This document shows, piece by piece, positions 43,943 to 55,764 of a stretch of 64,000 bases of DNA; position 1 is the stretch's first letter, and each line of letters begins with the position of its first letter. This DNA is from Lolium rigidum (taxonomy: Eukaryota > Streptophyta > Magnoliopsida > Poales > Poaceae), in assembly GCF_022539505.1 (NCBI RefSeq), contig NC_061510.1:397030249-397094248 (forward strand), in the 5' to 3' direction. A program made the translations under genes and the position numbers. The notes beneath the pieces were generated by a model. That model saw only the letters and a program-made list of their open reading frames with translations. It made no database searches and was not told the DNA's origin.

Positions 43943-46683
43943 GTCTCGTTGCCTAATTACCTCTAGTTTCAATAAACGTTTTCCTTGTAATAATTCCAAG
44001 AACCTTTGTGAGGCATGCCAATTAGGCAAGCATCTCCGCCTTCCTTTTTGTAATTCCTCCAGCAAATCATTCCGCTGCCTTTGATTTGATCCATTGCGAC
44101 CTTAGGACTGCCCCTCTTAGTTCCCATTCAAATTATAAATTTTACCTTCTCATAATTGATGATTTTTCCAATTATATATGTGTTTTTCCTTTACGTGCAA
44201 AATCTGATGTACCGCACATGTTGTCTACCTTCCATATTTTTATACGAACACATTTCCACCGCCTTATCGACACAATTCAATGCGACAATGGCAAGGAGTT
44301 TGATAATCTCTCAAATTGCTCCTTCTTCTCCTCTCACGACACTTCTCTTCGTTTTTCCTGTCCTTACACCTATCCTCAAAACGGAAAAGCCGAGCGCGCG
44401 ATCAGAACCACCAACGACGTCCTCCGCACCATTCTTCTTCAAGCTTCCATGCCTCCGCGTTTTTGGGCCGAAGCCGTTAGCACCGCCGCTCATCTTCTGA
44501 ACCTTTGGCCAACTAAACCCCGTGATCTTCAAACCCCTCATGAATTGCTTTTTCGAAAAACGCCGACCTATGATCATCTAAGAGTTTATGGCTGTTTGTG
44601 TTTTCCAAATTTAGCTGCCACTATTCCCCACAAACTAGCCCCACGATCCCTTCCCTGCGTTTTTATTGGATACGCTACCGAACACAAGGGGTATCGGTGC
44701 TATCACATCCCAACTCAGCGTGTCTATATCTCACGACATGTCACGTTTGACGAAAACGTTTTTCCGTTCGCTAAAACAAATCCTTCCCCAGATCCCATCG
44801 CTCCTCCCTCAGTTTACGTCAATCACTCCTTGATCCTCGCGCCCATGCAGCCTCATGCAACCGACCCGCCACGGCCTCCCGAGCCTCCTAGTCCTTCTCG
44901 TCCTCCGAGCCCACCTAGCGCCACCAGCCTACCTTCCACTCCGCCCGCCTCTATCCCAACTCCGGCCCAACCCAACAACCCTCCATCGCCACCTCCCAAA
45001 CGCACTCGCCTGCAACACGACATCGTCAAACCTCGTCGCCTATTCGATCTCACCGCCGTCGTTTCGATCTCCCCTCTCCCGCGCACTTATCGCCAAGCCC
45101 TGGCTGATCCGAACTGGTCCACCGCTATGCGTTCCGAGCACGATGCTCTTCTCCAGAACAACACGTGGACCTTAGTTCCAAAACCCACCGGCGCAAATAT
45201 TGTCAGTTGTAAATGGGTGTATCGCCACAAATTTCACTCCGATGGTTCCTTAGCACATTACAAGGCTCGATGGGTTGTCCGCGGCTTCTCTCAAGAACAC
45301 GGCATCGACTACGATGAAACTTTCAGCCCCGTCGTCAAATCGAGCACCATCCACATTGTTCTCTCTCTCGCCGTCTCTTCTCAGTGGCCCATCCACCAGC
45401 TTGATGTTAAAAATGCCTTCCTCCACGGCACTCTCTCCGAAACAGTCTACTGTCAGCAGCCTCTAGGTTTCGAGGATCCCTCTCATCCCTCTCATGTATG
45501 TCTCCTCAACAAATCCCTATACGGCCTCAAACAAGCCCCCAGAGCACGGTTCACTCGTTTCGCCCTCTACGCCACCTCGATTGGTTTCGTCGCCTCTAAA
45601 TCCGACGCCTCTTTATTTACCCTTCGCACATCCGAGCACACAGCCTACTTCTCTATGTAGATGATATCGTTCTCACCGCCTCCTCCATGTCTCTTCTCTC
45701 TCATATCATCTCCAAGCTAAACTCTCAAATTTCTATGACCGACCTTGGTCCTCTTAGTCATTTCTTGGGTATTGCCGTCACCCGATCCTCCTATGGGCTC
45801 CATCTCTCCCAACGACAGTACTCCCTTGATATCATTCAGCGAGATGGCATGGACGATTGCAACCCTGCCAGAACACCCATTGACTCCGGCTCCAAATTTT
45901 CTGCTTCCGACGGTGATCTTCTCGATAATCCCACTCTATCGTAGTCTCGTTGGCGCCCTCCAGTATCTTACCCTCACCCGCCATGAGATCGCATATGCTA
46001 TCCACCAGGCATGACTTTTCATGCATGCACCACGCGCTTCCCATCTCAATCTCATCAAATGCATCATTCGATATATCAAGGGTACCCTTGACTATGGCAC
46101 TCATATCACTCCATCCTCCTCCTCCTTAGTCGCCTTCTCCGACGCCGATTGGGCAGGTTGCCCGGACACCAGACGTTCCACCACCGGTTTCTGTGTCTTC
46201 TTGGGAGACAACCTCATCTCTTGGTCCGCCAAACGCCAAACAACAGTGTCCAGATCTAGTGCTGAAGCAGAATACCGTGCGGTTGCTCATGTTGTTGCTG
46301 AATGTTGTTGGATCCGTCAGCTTTTGCAGGAATTACATCGCCCGGTGGACAAGTCGACAGTTGTATACTGCGATAATGTTTTTGCAGTCTACCTCTCTGC
46401 CAATCCAGTTCAGCACAAGCGCACCAAGCACATCGAGATTGACATTCACTTCGTGCGGGACAAAGTTCAGGTTGGCGAGGTTCGGGTTCTACATGTTCCG
46501 ACTACTTCTCAGTTTGCGGACATATTCACCAAGGGATTGGCGACTACACCATTTCTCGAGTTTCGCTCCAGTCTCACCGTTCGCGAAGCTACCGTTGACA
46601 CTGCGGGGGGTGTTAGACTAGACTTAGTCTCCGTATTGCTACGTCAATACTTATCTGCATGTACCGCACGTTCAGCGTGCGTC
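43943..46683 (+). pseudogene. Copia integrase, reverse transcriptase and RNase H (broken frames)
   Basis: GAG-pre-integrase remnant CEACQLGKH (near 44015), integrase core DLIHCDLRTAP to QCDNGKEFDN and NGKAERAIRTTN, reverse transcriptase from TWTLVPKPTGANIVSCKWV through LDVKNAFLHG, and RNase H with FSDADWAGCPDTRRS and HIEIDIHFVRD. Breaks: a shift near 44075, a stop at 45658 just before the YVDD site (YVDD itself is readable in another frame), a shift near 45943, and a stop near 46015. Not functional. Confidence 0.85.
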
Positions 46684-46814
46684 TAGCTAGGATCTGAACC
46701 ACCACGACTCCTCTCTCTCGCTGATCTCTGTCAGCTATATAATGTAACCTGTTCAGATGAATAAAGTGTGTTGCATTAGTCTATTCTCTTCTCAGATTAT
46801 AGGTAGAACCAACA

Positions 46815-49800
46815 TAGTGGCACATTTTTTGCAGGTGAAAATAGCTAAGTAACGAGCAAGCGCGTGCTGAGTGTTTGTCAGGAAGTGCAAACAGTTGGCG
46901 GTGAGCAGGGAACGCCATCATCAAATAAGATTCAGTTTATATGGGAGAAATAACGACGACGGTGCGGTCACCTTCCTTCCAGGAGTACAATAGAGATCCT
47001 TGACTACCCACAAACCAAGAGCGAGGCTGCAGCAGCATGTCGCTCCTTGTGATGATATAGCTGCTGACCAATCTGCAAGTGCTACCAGGTGAATATTGTT
47101 CAGCCACGGCAAACAACTAGGAAAGCGAACTGCTGTTTCTGTGAAGATACGAGCATTCAGTAAACAAAGCATTGGGGGATCGGATGTTTTAAGAATGTCG
47201 AATAAAGCCTACGCTCCAAGCCTCCAACCTTTGAACATTGTACTTTATTATTAAAGCACACATACTCATAGAGCACATCGTATCAATTCTTCTTCTTTCT
47301 TTGTTTGGCGCTTCTGTGAAAATTCATTAGACTATCAGCAGATTCTATATATATATATGTGTGTGTGCACCTTTATAAACCTTAATTTTCTCTAATCATT
47401 TGCCACAAGGAAAAGATACTGTGAGTAACAAGAAACCACATAAGTCAAAAGGTAAACATCAGCTTCTCTGATGTCTGAAACCGACACTTGTTTAGAAACA
47501 CAATCTTCATCCATGTCTTTACGCCCATATTATCACTTGGCAGGGACATTTGGAATCCACAGCCTTGTGCAACTAACCAACTATCGTGAAGGTACGATAT
47601 GTCCAGTAGTGCTGCTTATTTACCGCCTGTATTGTCTATACTAATATCCTCCAAATGATAATTAATTATGCTCAATTAGCATCAGAAAGCATAGTCAAGG
47701 AGATCATCATCATGCATCTGGCCATGTTTTGATTTCAAATATATGCACACGATCGAGCATCTTCGCTTTCAGGGATCCTCCATAGCCTACATCCTCGTTG
47801 GATTAGAGAAATTAGAGCACAATTCTAGACTTTATTTGCTTCTTTTGAAAAAGAGAGTCGACAAAACCATGCTTGAGATCCAAATCAATGCTACGCAATG
47901 CTTTTTCTCTTGAGAAACAAAAAAGAAAATCCATTGCTTCTCTTTTAGAATTTGGAGGCCCCTCACTCCACTGCCATGGATGCACTCGAGCTAGCTAGCC
48001 GAGTGTTTTCGAGTCAGATGTCTCGCTGACCAACTATGAGTGACTAAATTTAATTTGTTTGTAATCTATCGCCACAAGTTGGGACTTTAATTTCCTTATT
48101 TAATTTTACCTACAAAGGTAGACAACAACTATTAATATAAACACCACTTGAGAAAGCAATTAGCAACTAAGTATCTCAAAGGTTTCGATTCGGTTTCATT
48201 CTCGGTACATTCTTCTGCATTCTGCAATCTGCACTACATTATTCTGAATAATTAAGAAGACATGTGGAGTTTAAAGCTACAAATGCGTTACTGTCTACGG
48301 GTTATAAATTGATAAATTTTGCTTGCTATCCGTTCCAATAAAATCTTGGCAAAAGATTTGTTTCACGAGAATCAATCATGCACACACACCCACATCTCAT
48401 TAGTATTACACGATTATTAATTTTCTGTTGTTGGCAAAGAGCTAAAAAGAAATCATGCTTCATACCATATATTTCCTTGAAAATGGATCCAATATTTCTA
48501 CTAACTACATGGTCTACATTAGTTGATACAGTATTATTTATTTCCTGTTGTTGGAAAAATCTACAAAGTTATACTTTATACAATATTTTTCCTTTTAGAT
48601 GGTAGGCAACTGAGTGCATGGATAATGGATTGAGTATTTGAGTGCCTATCTCTCTCAGTCCGTGCTTCTGGAGTATACACTATACTAACTACAGGAGATG
48701 AGATTAGAGCAGCTACTACTAACAACTAGTATATATTGAATTAATTAAAGCTTCAGGTAACCACCAGCCGCTGTGCCATGATTAAAGTAGCTGTTCTTCA
48801 TTTTTCCATTAGTTTCAATAAGATTTTCTTAAAAAAAAGATCACCTTTTCCTTTCTTTCTTATGTCTGCCAGAATGGACTTTCCAAGAAGATATGATAGT
48901 GTTTTCCACCGCATTAACATGGACATTGCATCAAAAGGAATTGGTTATGCTTTCAGAGATACAAACACAACATGTGACATGATTCTTTGATCCATGCTCA
49001 GGAGCTTTCATATCAGCCATGGCCTATGTGCAAGAGGGAGACATGCATAAACCTGAACGGATGTGGCTGTAGATTCATCCAGTAGCCAAAAATGTGACTA
49101 CTACTTGACAGAGCATAATTCACCTTAATTAACTTCAAAGAAAAAGTGAGTTGGAACAATTTCAGAAATGTAGAACATGTAACATTCAACGACAAACAGC
49201 TAGGTGTTGAAGCACCTAATTAGCCAGCTGTGGAGAGCTGGCTTCTACTGTAATTAAAAGAGATTGAGATCTTCCATTGTACGAACACAAGGATACATAT
49301 ATTTGTAGAATACTGACATACTGGTAGGTGCATGCATGGTTGGTCTGACCTCCGATGAGCATCTAGTAGCTTTAGCTCAACTGGAGCATAACACTGATTA
49401 ATCAATCTAGAGCAGCTCTCTGATTCAGGGTCAGCTTACCTGAGCTTAGCATGTGATGCATGATCCTCCATCATGATTAACTCAACCATCAACCCTCCCC
49501 ATGTGTTCCCCAATTCCAGTCACAGGCAGGCAGCACATGCAGATTAAGTGGACAATTAGCAGCAAGTAAGAAAGTTGCTGAGGGTGTAAAAGGGTGAATG
49601 GTCGAGTGGTTAGATGGATCTGCATCAACTAATCGAGGAGCAAATCTACAGCTTTGGATTTACTGTTGCAGCTATTGCCTCCCCTCGAGTGGACACACAC
49701 ATCATCATCTTGTTCAACACTGTTTGTAGGGTTGCTGTCTGTCATGAACTCATGATCTTGGAGCTTCATCAGAGACATGCATGCAGGCATGTCGCTCTCA

Positions 49801-49940
49801 TTTCATCTCAACCACAAGAAAAATACAGTTTATACAACTATATGAGAATATTTCATTTCTATGTTCTATTACATGCAGGAAGAGCTAGTTAATCACTCAC
49901 ATCAATATCCCATTTGGCCCCAATTACCACAAAAATCTAT
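46815..49940. other. Intergenic, no gene recognised
   Basis: AT-rich sequence with stops in all frames. A minus-strand open frame at 46921-47172 has no recognisable domain. Two loosely similar stretches (about 48405-48480 and 48535-48605, sharing TTTCTGTTGTTGG and TTTCCTT) suggest an old local duplication. A (TA)n/(TG)n run lies at about 47347-47368. Confidence 0.45.
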
Positions 49941-50160
49941 CGGTTTTGCTATGTCTCAGTCAACTGAGATTTTCTTAAGTCTAAGTCACTTACAAAAATG
50001 TGCTTTGAGTTGCACTTTTCTGTTAAAAAAGTGCAATTGCACTTTTCTGATAGAAATGTGCAACTGAACCGAGTTGCACTTTTCTTTGAACTGTAGTTAC
50101 ACTTTTCTGAGTTGACTGAGACTTAAGAAAATCTCAGTCAACTGAGACATAGGCACACCC
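49941..50160. mobile_element. Mutator-type MITE (220 bp) beside the PSI-like gene
   Basis: Flanked by AAAATCTAT at 49932-49940 and 50161-50169. The ends share CTATGTCTCAGT, and the arms pair further through CAACTGAGATTTTCTTAAGT. The interior has repeated TTGCACTTTTCTG words. It lies 81 bp downstream of the stop codon at 50242 and is probably transcribed in that gene's 3' UTR. Confidence 0.88.
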
Positions 50161-50241
50161 AAAATCTATAGCTAGGGGCCGAGAAAACAAGAAACAATTA
50201 AACACACGGATTTCGACGCCGTCGGTTTGTGATCAGGCGGT

Positions 50242-51849
50242 TTACGCGCACGAGCTTACTGTTCCATTGCCACTCCCGTCGACGGCGTAGCCTCCAACAT
50301 GGCAATTGCGGCCGGTGTCCTCGGTGGCGCCGGTGCCGTCGAGGAGCTGGCGGTGGACAGCAAAGAGCGCGCGGCAGCTCATCTCCTTCTCGAACCGCCA
50401 CACGTAGTTGAGCCCGACGAGCAGCTCTACTACGGCGGCCTCCACCTTGTCGCGGTCGGCGAACTGCAGCGTCTGCAGCAAGAACGTGTTGCCACCCCCG
50501 CCCCGAGGTGGCAACCGGGATATGTCCGTCGTCCCCGTGGTCGTCTTCCTCTGCTCGAAGCTGCGCTCCGCCTGCCACCGCACCGTGGCGTGCGCCATGG
50601 GGGCCAGCCACTCCAGGATGCCGCCCAGCGCGGCGCGCCACTCGCTGGCGAGACCCGCGTCTGCCTCGGCCACGGCCCCGCGCAGCCGCGCCCGGAGCTG
50701 CGCGCGCACGCTCGCCGTGAGCATGCCGTAGAGCTCGTCCCGCTCGTCTGGGCCCACCATCCGCCGCGGCGATCGCGCCATGCGCTCGATCGAGATCACC
50801 AGCCCGGCGTACCGCGGCGCCAGAGCCGCCGCGCCCAGTGTCCCAGCCGGCGGCACCAGCGTCGCCGAGCTGTACTCGAAGAAGCCGCGCCTCCGTTTGC
50901 TCGCGCTCTGGACCTGGACGGTGGCGACGACGTCGAACGGCGGCAACGTCTCCATCGACATGGACTTGCGCGACGGCGTCGGCGGTGCGTCTAGGGACGG
51001 GTGGACGGCGGACGAGAGGGTGAGGCTCCGGTGGAGCGGCGCGTGCCACTGGTCCCGGCCGCCGTCGCCGAAGACGAGCTTTATGCGCGCAAGGACGGTG
51101 AAAGCCGTGCGCGCCAGCGACGAGACGACGACGTCGAAGGTGCATCCCCACAGAGACGTCTGCTTGAGGTGCTTCACGTCCTGCTTCTTGGAGAATATCA
51201 GCTGCTGCTGCTCCGCTGCCACCGAGATCTTGCTCGCCGACAAGCTGCGCCGATGCCCTCCCCCGCCACCTCCTCCGCCAACGTCGCACCGGAGGAACTT
51301 CCGGAGGCCGTGCTCGGCCTCCACCAGCTCCTCCATGGCCCTCCGGAGCGCGGCGGTGCCGGCCACCTGCTTGTCCATCTTGCGCGCCCGGACGTCCATC
51401 TCCTTCCACGTCGCCGCGGCCCACCGGTGCCGGTCACGACCAACCTCGGCGAACTCCAGGAACGCGTCCCTGAAGTCGCGGAGGCATGGGTCTGTGCAGC
51501 GTGCCGCGAGCGCGCCAACGGCGTCACCGGCGGCACGGAGCGCGTCCACTAGCTCGGCGCGCGCGAGGCCGAGGAGAAAGGCGTCGTCGTCCGAGACTAC
51601 CTTGCGGACGCCGTCGAGGTAGAATGTCTCGTGGCGGAGGCGCGCCACTGCGGCGTCCCCCACGGCGCGCCACAGGTGGAGCAGCTTCGACACCAGGTTG
51701 GCCACCTCGAAGGCCAGGATGCCGACGTTGCCCTTCCTGCTGTTGGCGCCCGCCAGCGGCGGCGCCCCCGACGTCGAGGAAGACGGCGACGACTTAGTGG
51801 AGGAGGACATGGCCGATCGGACCTTGGTGAGCCATGACTCGCGCGCCAT
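50242..51849 (-). CDS. PSK SIMULATOR-like protein (DUF3475/DUF668), intronless
   Basis: A single 535-residue frame, MARESWLTKVRSAM to GTVSSCA, TAA at 50242-50244. Residues about 43-100 form the DUF3475 block (GILAFEVANLVSKLLHLW). The middle is a helical region with a glycine run at about 191-198. Residues about 331-425 form DUF668 (LVPPAGTLGAAALAPRYAGL, VISIERM, ...LEWLAPMAHATVRWQAERSF). Family knowledge: PSI proteins act in phytosulfokine-related growth signalling and some are membrane-anchored by N-myristoylation. This one lacks an N-terminal Met-Gly, so it belongs to the shorter intronless grass paralogues. Length and both domains are complete. Confidence 0.9.
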   Translation of the reverse strand: MARESWLTKVRSAMSSSTKSSPSSSTSGAPPLAGANSRKGNVGILAFEVANLVSKLLHLWRAVGDAAVARLRHETFYLDGVRKVVSDDDAFLLGLARAELVDALRAAGDAVGALAARCTDPCLRDFRDAFLEFAEVGRDRHRWAAATWKEMDVRARKMDKQVAGTAALRRAMEELVEAEHGLRKFLRCDVGGGGGGGGHRRSLSASKISVAAEQQQLIFSKKQDVKHLKQTSLWGCTFDVVVSSLARTAFTVLARIKLVFGDGGRDQWHAPLHRSLTLSSAVHPSLDAPPTPSRKSMSMETLPPFDVVATVQVQSASKRRRGFFEYSSATLVPPAGTLGAAALAPRYAGLVISIERMARSPRRMVGPDERDELYGMLTASVRAQLRARLRGAVAEADAGLASEWRAALGGILEWLAPMAHATVRWQAERSFEQRKTTTGTTDISRLPPRGGGGNTFLLQTLQFADRDKVEAAVVELLVGLNYVWRFEKEMSCRALFAVHRQLLDGTGATEDTGRNCHVGGYAVDGSGNGTVSSCA

Positions 51850-51944
51850 GGGCGTCGAGATTGATCTGGCGTGGAAGCAAGTGGGCGAGCTAAGCTATGC
51901 TACGCACCACCAAGAAGAAAGCAAGAACCAACCACTTGCCTTCG

Positions 51945-51952
51945 TATATATA
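51945..51952 (-). promoter_or_regulatory. TATA box of the PSI-like gene
   Basis: The minus strand reads CTCCTATATATACGAAGG about 95-105 bp upstream of the ATG at 51849. This is a good TATA match at a spacing that leaves a 5' UTR of roughly 60-70 bp. Confidence 0.6.
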
Positions 51953-51969
51953 GGAGGCGAATGATATAC

Positions 51970-53590
51970 AAGGAATGGAAAGTGTTCAAGGTCAGATGCT
52001 TCAAGAGTTTCCTAGTACAACACCACTGGGCAAGTAAAAAGTGTCTCTATTTTGAAATGGGTACAAGATGATCAAAGTTTTGATCAAAATTAACACGTCG
52101 TTGAAATTTGATTTGGAATGTTGTACGATGTGGAAAGATCTAGAGAGTGCAAGAATGTGGATGTGTGAAAGGTTGGATAAATATGAACTCCAAATGTGGA
52201 TATGAAGTTATGAACGCACTAACTTTTTATTTTTATTTACAAAGGCCATCATTGCTAGCTTTCGAATGTTTGGTATATATGTTAATTAACCGTATTTCTA
52301 CGGTAATAAGTACGTAAACATATGATTGAAACTTGTTTTGGAATGTTTGGTATGTCATAGTAGGATCCAGATCGAGTGCGAAATCGGATGTGTCATTTGT
52401 GAAAGGTCAGTGAGCACATCGATTAGTGATGCGTTGTACATTAGTGGGGACATGGGTGGTGTCAAGTGTCAGTCTCTGTTTGTGAGGAACATGACACGCC
52501 CTATGTGTCATGTAGATCATTCTAAGAAATCATGTGTGCTCAAATTCACGAAATCACCCCCAAAAAAATGTGGTTGGATCTTTGACCGTGCACATATCTA
52601 GAGAGTCAAAATCCCAACCACGGCCGTTTAAAAGCAAATTTCCATTCACAAATTTAGGAAAACAATTTCCGATCACGTTTGTTTATTCCGGATTTTCCCA
52701 TGGCGTATTTGCGCGGGTTTTAATTTGGACATTAGGTGGTGGATTAGATTCTGGTGCATGAGTGAGCTGACCACAAGGTAGACAAGTGAAGGTGGTGGAG
52801 TGGTGCTGCATCCATATCCATCCCCATCCATCTGCATCATCTTTTTTATTTCAATACAAATCTGCATCATCTTTTCATTTGACCTCACCCAAAACCACAT
52901 GGACATGGCCACCCACGGCTTTCTAGCTAACCTTGCTAGATAGCTCCTCCTGCTTAGCTGCTACAAATTGTGTGGAAGACGCATATCTGACCACTGCTCA
53001 GGTAAAAAGCTAGCTTGTGTGCGTGTGAGAGAGTCCACTTACTTACTAGACTCAGATTGTTGGAAGTCACCATCACACTCGACTAATGTTCAAAACTGTG
53101 TGAAGTGTCTGCGATGTGTAGTGTATGGTTTGAAGTTACATACATGCAGAATAGTCAGTTTATAATACTAATCAAGGGCTGTACTTCAAATCTGTGATAA
53201 AGTATTACAGCTACTGTTAGGAAAGGTGTTAGGAGCGCTAGGAGAGGCAATCATGGAGATAACAACCTAGCTGTATATAGATTGAGTTGAGGTGAGCTAC
53301 TTAAGCTACTGCATCTGCTTCTGCACCCACCGTTCCATATCATGTCATTCGGTCCACGCTATGCAAAAGAAGCTATAGCTTTTGCAGTTTGTCAACCATG
53401 CATGTGCCATGGCCCAAAAGAGAGCTCTTTTACAGTACCTTGGGATGAATATGGGCCATCCAATCCTTAGATCGAGCCGTGGAGATGGAGGCATACTGCC
53501 AGATTTCGGCCGGTCAACACGCGAGCAGTATAGACTGTCCTGCGCCGTTCGGAACCAGCAGTAAACGTTGATGAGGGTAATTTAGGAAGT
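51970..53590. other. Intergenic, no gene recognised
   Basis: Upstream regions of two divergent genes. No open frame with a recognisable domain. A repeated CTGCATCATCTTTT word occurs at about 52830-52875. Confidence 0.4.
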
Positions 53591-53665
53591 TCATATTTTG
53601 TCCCGAAAAGGCAGTACTCCATCTCCTACCCCGGTCGATCACTTTGCCCAACCAAAAAATCCCCT

Positions 53666-53954
53666 CACGCCGCCGACCTCGCAACCCCGTCGTCCCTCCT
53701 CTCTCTCCGGCCTGAGCAGCGACGGAGACGGGAACCACCCTTCCGAGCCAGGGTCCAGCCGCCGCCGCCGCCGCCAACGCGCAGCCCGCGTATCCCCTCC
53801 TCCTCGGTCGATTTGAATGGCATCACGCCGCCATGGACCTGCAACCCCGTCGTCCCTCCTCTCTCTCCGTCTTGAGCAGCGGCGGATACGGGAACCACCC
53901 TTCCGAGCCAGGGTCCGGCCGCCGCCGCCGCCAACGCGCAGCCCCCGTATCCAC
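53666..53954. repeat. Tandem duplication of about 131 bp, offset 158 bp
   Basis: 53666-53798 and 53824-53954 share CACGCCGCC, GCAACCCCGTCGTCCCTCCT, GGGAACCACCCTTCCGAGCC and CAACGCGCAGCCC. The second copy carries the start of the small gene at 53817. The first keeps only a 5'-UTR-like role. Confidence 0.85.
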
Positions 53955-54452
53955 ATCATGCAGAAGGTTAGTGAACGCAGATTTCTGAGTAACTCACATC
54001 ATGCAGGATATCTGAATAACAAAATTAGTAATTGAACGAAGACCTAGGAAGAACTATGGAGCTTCTCTAGGATGGTATGATTACTGTGCATATACTTCGT
54101 TTCCGATAAAAAAATATACTTTAATCAGGTTCTGAGGCGGCTGAAGAAGGTGTGCCATGAATCGCAGCAGGATAATAAGCGTCCCGCAGACTCTGAGCAT
54201 TTTTCAGTCCCTCCGATCCATACTAGGCATATGAAGTCAAATTGTGCCTCAACTTTTGATGAAGAAAAAGAGGACATGATTCCCATCTCCTGGAGGATTA
54301 AGCGGCGCCACCTGGAAACTAAACACGAAGATGCCAGCTACGAAGTGAAGCCGAAGGTGTATCCGTCTACCAGCAGTTGTTCCCAGCAAGAGTTTGGGGA
54401 AGCAACTAGAGATTCAGCTTCAGTGGTTGAGCAGCAGGGCAGCTCAGGTTAG
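53817..54452 (+). CDS. Small two-exon protein of unknown function
   Basis: Exon 1 53817-53966 and exon 2 54129-54452 (donor AAG/GTTAGT, acceptor AATCAG) join in phase to 157 residues. Exon 1 is Arg/Pro-rich and lies in the GC-rich duplicated region. Exon 2 gives VLRRLKKVCHESQQDNK, then SWRIKRRHLETKHEDASYE, basic and Ser/Glu-rich without a domain I know. The MQK at 53957 could equally be the start, giving about 110 residues with the upstream part as 5' UTR. A stop codon (TGA at 53814) lies just before the first ATG in the same frame. Expression data would decide whether this is a gene. Confidence 0.45.
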
Positions 54453-55764
54453 AGATTTGCAAGCGATGACAAGCCACCTGGGTATTGTCACACGTATTAG
54501 GGTGCGGCTACACACAGGTGGTAACCTCAACAGATAGAATTTTTTGTCTAGGCTTTGAGTCACCGGTTGCTACTCTTTGATGCCTGCATTGCCTGTGATG
54601 GAACTGGGCCTCACTACCTTCCATTCTGCAAGTCCTTATTTCTTTTGTTTAGGAGCTGTAAATCTCTCAGTATCTTCTTGTTTTTATCATCAACAAGAGC
54701 GGCATTAGCTGCTGCTAACTGTATTCTTTCGTACGCTTGTCGATTCAAGTATCCTTGGCTTACGTGCTTCTGAAATATTCAATCAATTGAGAAAATCATT
54801 GTTTTAGGATGTTAGTTGGTTGATTTGGTTCCTGTTATGCGTGCTTACAAAGAAGTACCAATTACACATTTAACTGAAAAGATATAGATAATATTGTTTT
54901 GTAGAAGTGAATGATACGCTCTCTAATTGGCATATTTCATAATTTAGTTGTAAAATCCTTGTATATGATTATAATGTCGTTTTTACGCTGACAGTGTTGA
55001 CAAAGGGATTCTTGATCCTGTTCCTGTATTGGAAATCTAGCTTTACAAGTAAAGCTCAAGGATATTTTCTCAAAACCCAGTAGCCGCCTATGGTACCACA
55101 GGTATGGTACATAATGTCTACAATTGGTTCTCTATAATTTATTAACATTTCTTAGAAAAGGCAACCTATATCATTTTGCTCAAGTTTAAGCTACTCATTT
55201 GTATGAAATTCTTATTGCAAAGCAACACCTCACGTCACACTGAAACTGAAAAAAGAAATCCTCAGTTCAATTTATAGTACACAGAGGAACACATCCATGT
55301 TAAGTTTCTTTTATACATGGTTTGCTCCAAGTCTGACCTGAATTGATATCACAACCAAAGTTTTGCATTGATTGAACTAAGTGAGAGATAATCTTTTCCG
55401 TATAGTTTCAATTGGTACTCATGAACTAAACAGAAACCGCCTGTGGAGCCCAATGTCCATGAATATGATTGACTGAAAGCATGAAATGTTTCTAGAGTAG
55501 TAAAACTTATTCAACCACGACCACTAATAGGAAACCCGCTACGTGAACTCGCCTCGAGAACACAGTACGGGGCAAAAACCTACTAGCAGTGCCAGGCCTA
55601 GACTAAAAAAATAAGGAGTAAACGTTGGCAGAACAACCAACAACATAAACCAGCACAAAATGTTCTTAAATGCTGACGCAGCAGCAGCAATTTCTGAAAA
55701 CCCACACCAGTAGCCCCCTTTTAGCATCAGCAAACAGCAACCGGACTTGTATCTCTTCTAATCT
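54453..55764. other. 3' flanks of two convergent genes
   Basis: No coding sequence recognised. Confidence 0.4.

Larger units (their letters stand above)
43184..46814 (+). mobile_element. Decayed, apparently chimeric Ty1/Copia retrotransposon
   Basis: AGTGGTATCAGAGCC at 43451 is a tRNA-Met primer site, preceded by LTR-like sequence ending TTTTATAACA. The 3' LTR is 46611-46814 (TGTTAGACTAG to AACCAACA, 204 bp) after the purine tract TGCGGGGGG. The sequence before the primer site does not resemble this 3' LTR, and the gag region runs straight into integrase after a deletion. So either the halves come from different Copia families or the 5' LTR is badly decayed. No TSD found. Confidence 0.75.

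Noticed and set aside
46921..47172. 83-residue minus-strand frame considered as a LINE RNase H remnant
   Set aside because: No catalytic motif or alignable block could be identified.
49597..49640. GGTCGAGTGGTTAGATGGATC resembles the A box of a tRNA-Ser/Leu gene
   Set aside because: There is no B box (GGTTCGA-type) at the right distance and no acceptor-stem pairing.
50198..51424. 408-residue minus-strand frame rich in Arg, Gly and Ala
   Set aside because: It is the out-of-frame shadow of the GC-rich PSI-like gene (50242-51849), which has clear DUF3475 and DUF668 motifs.
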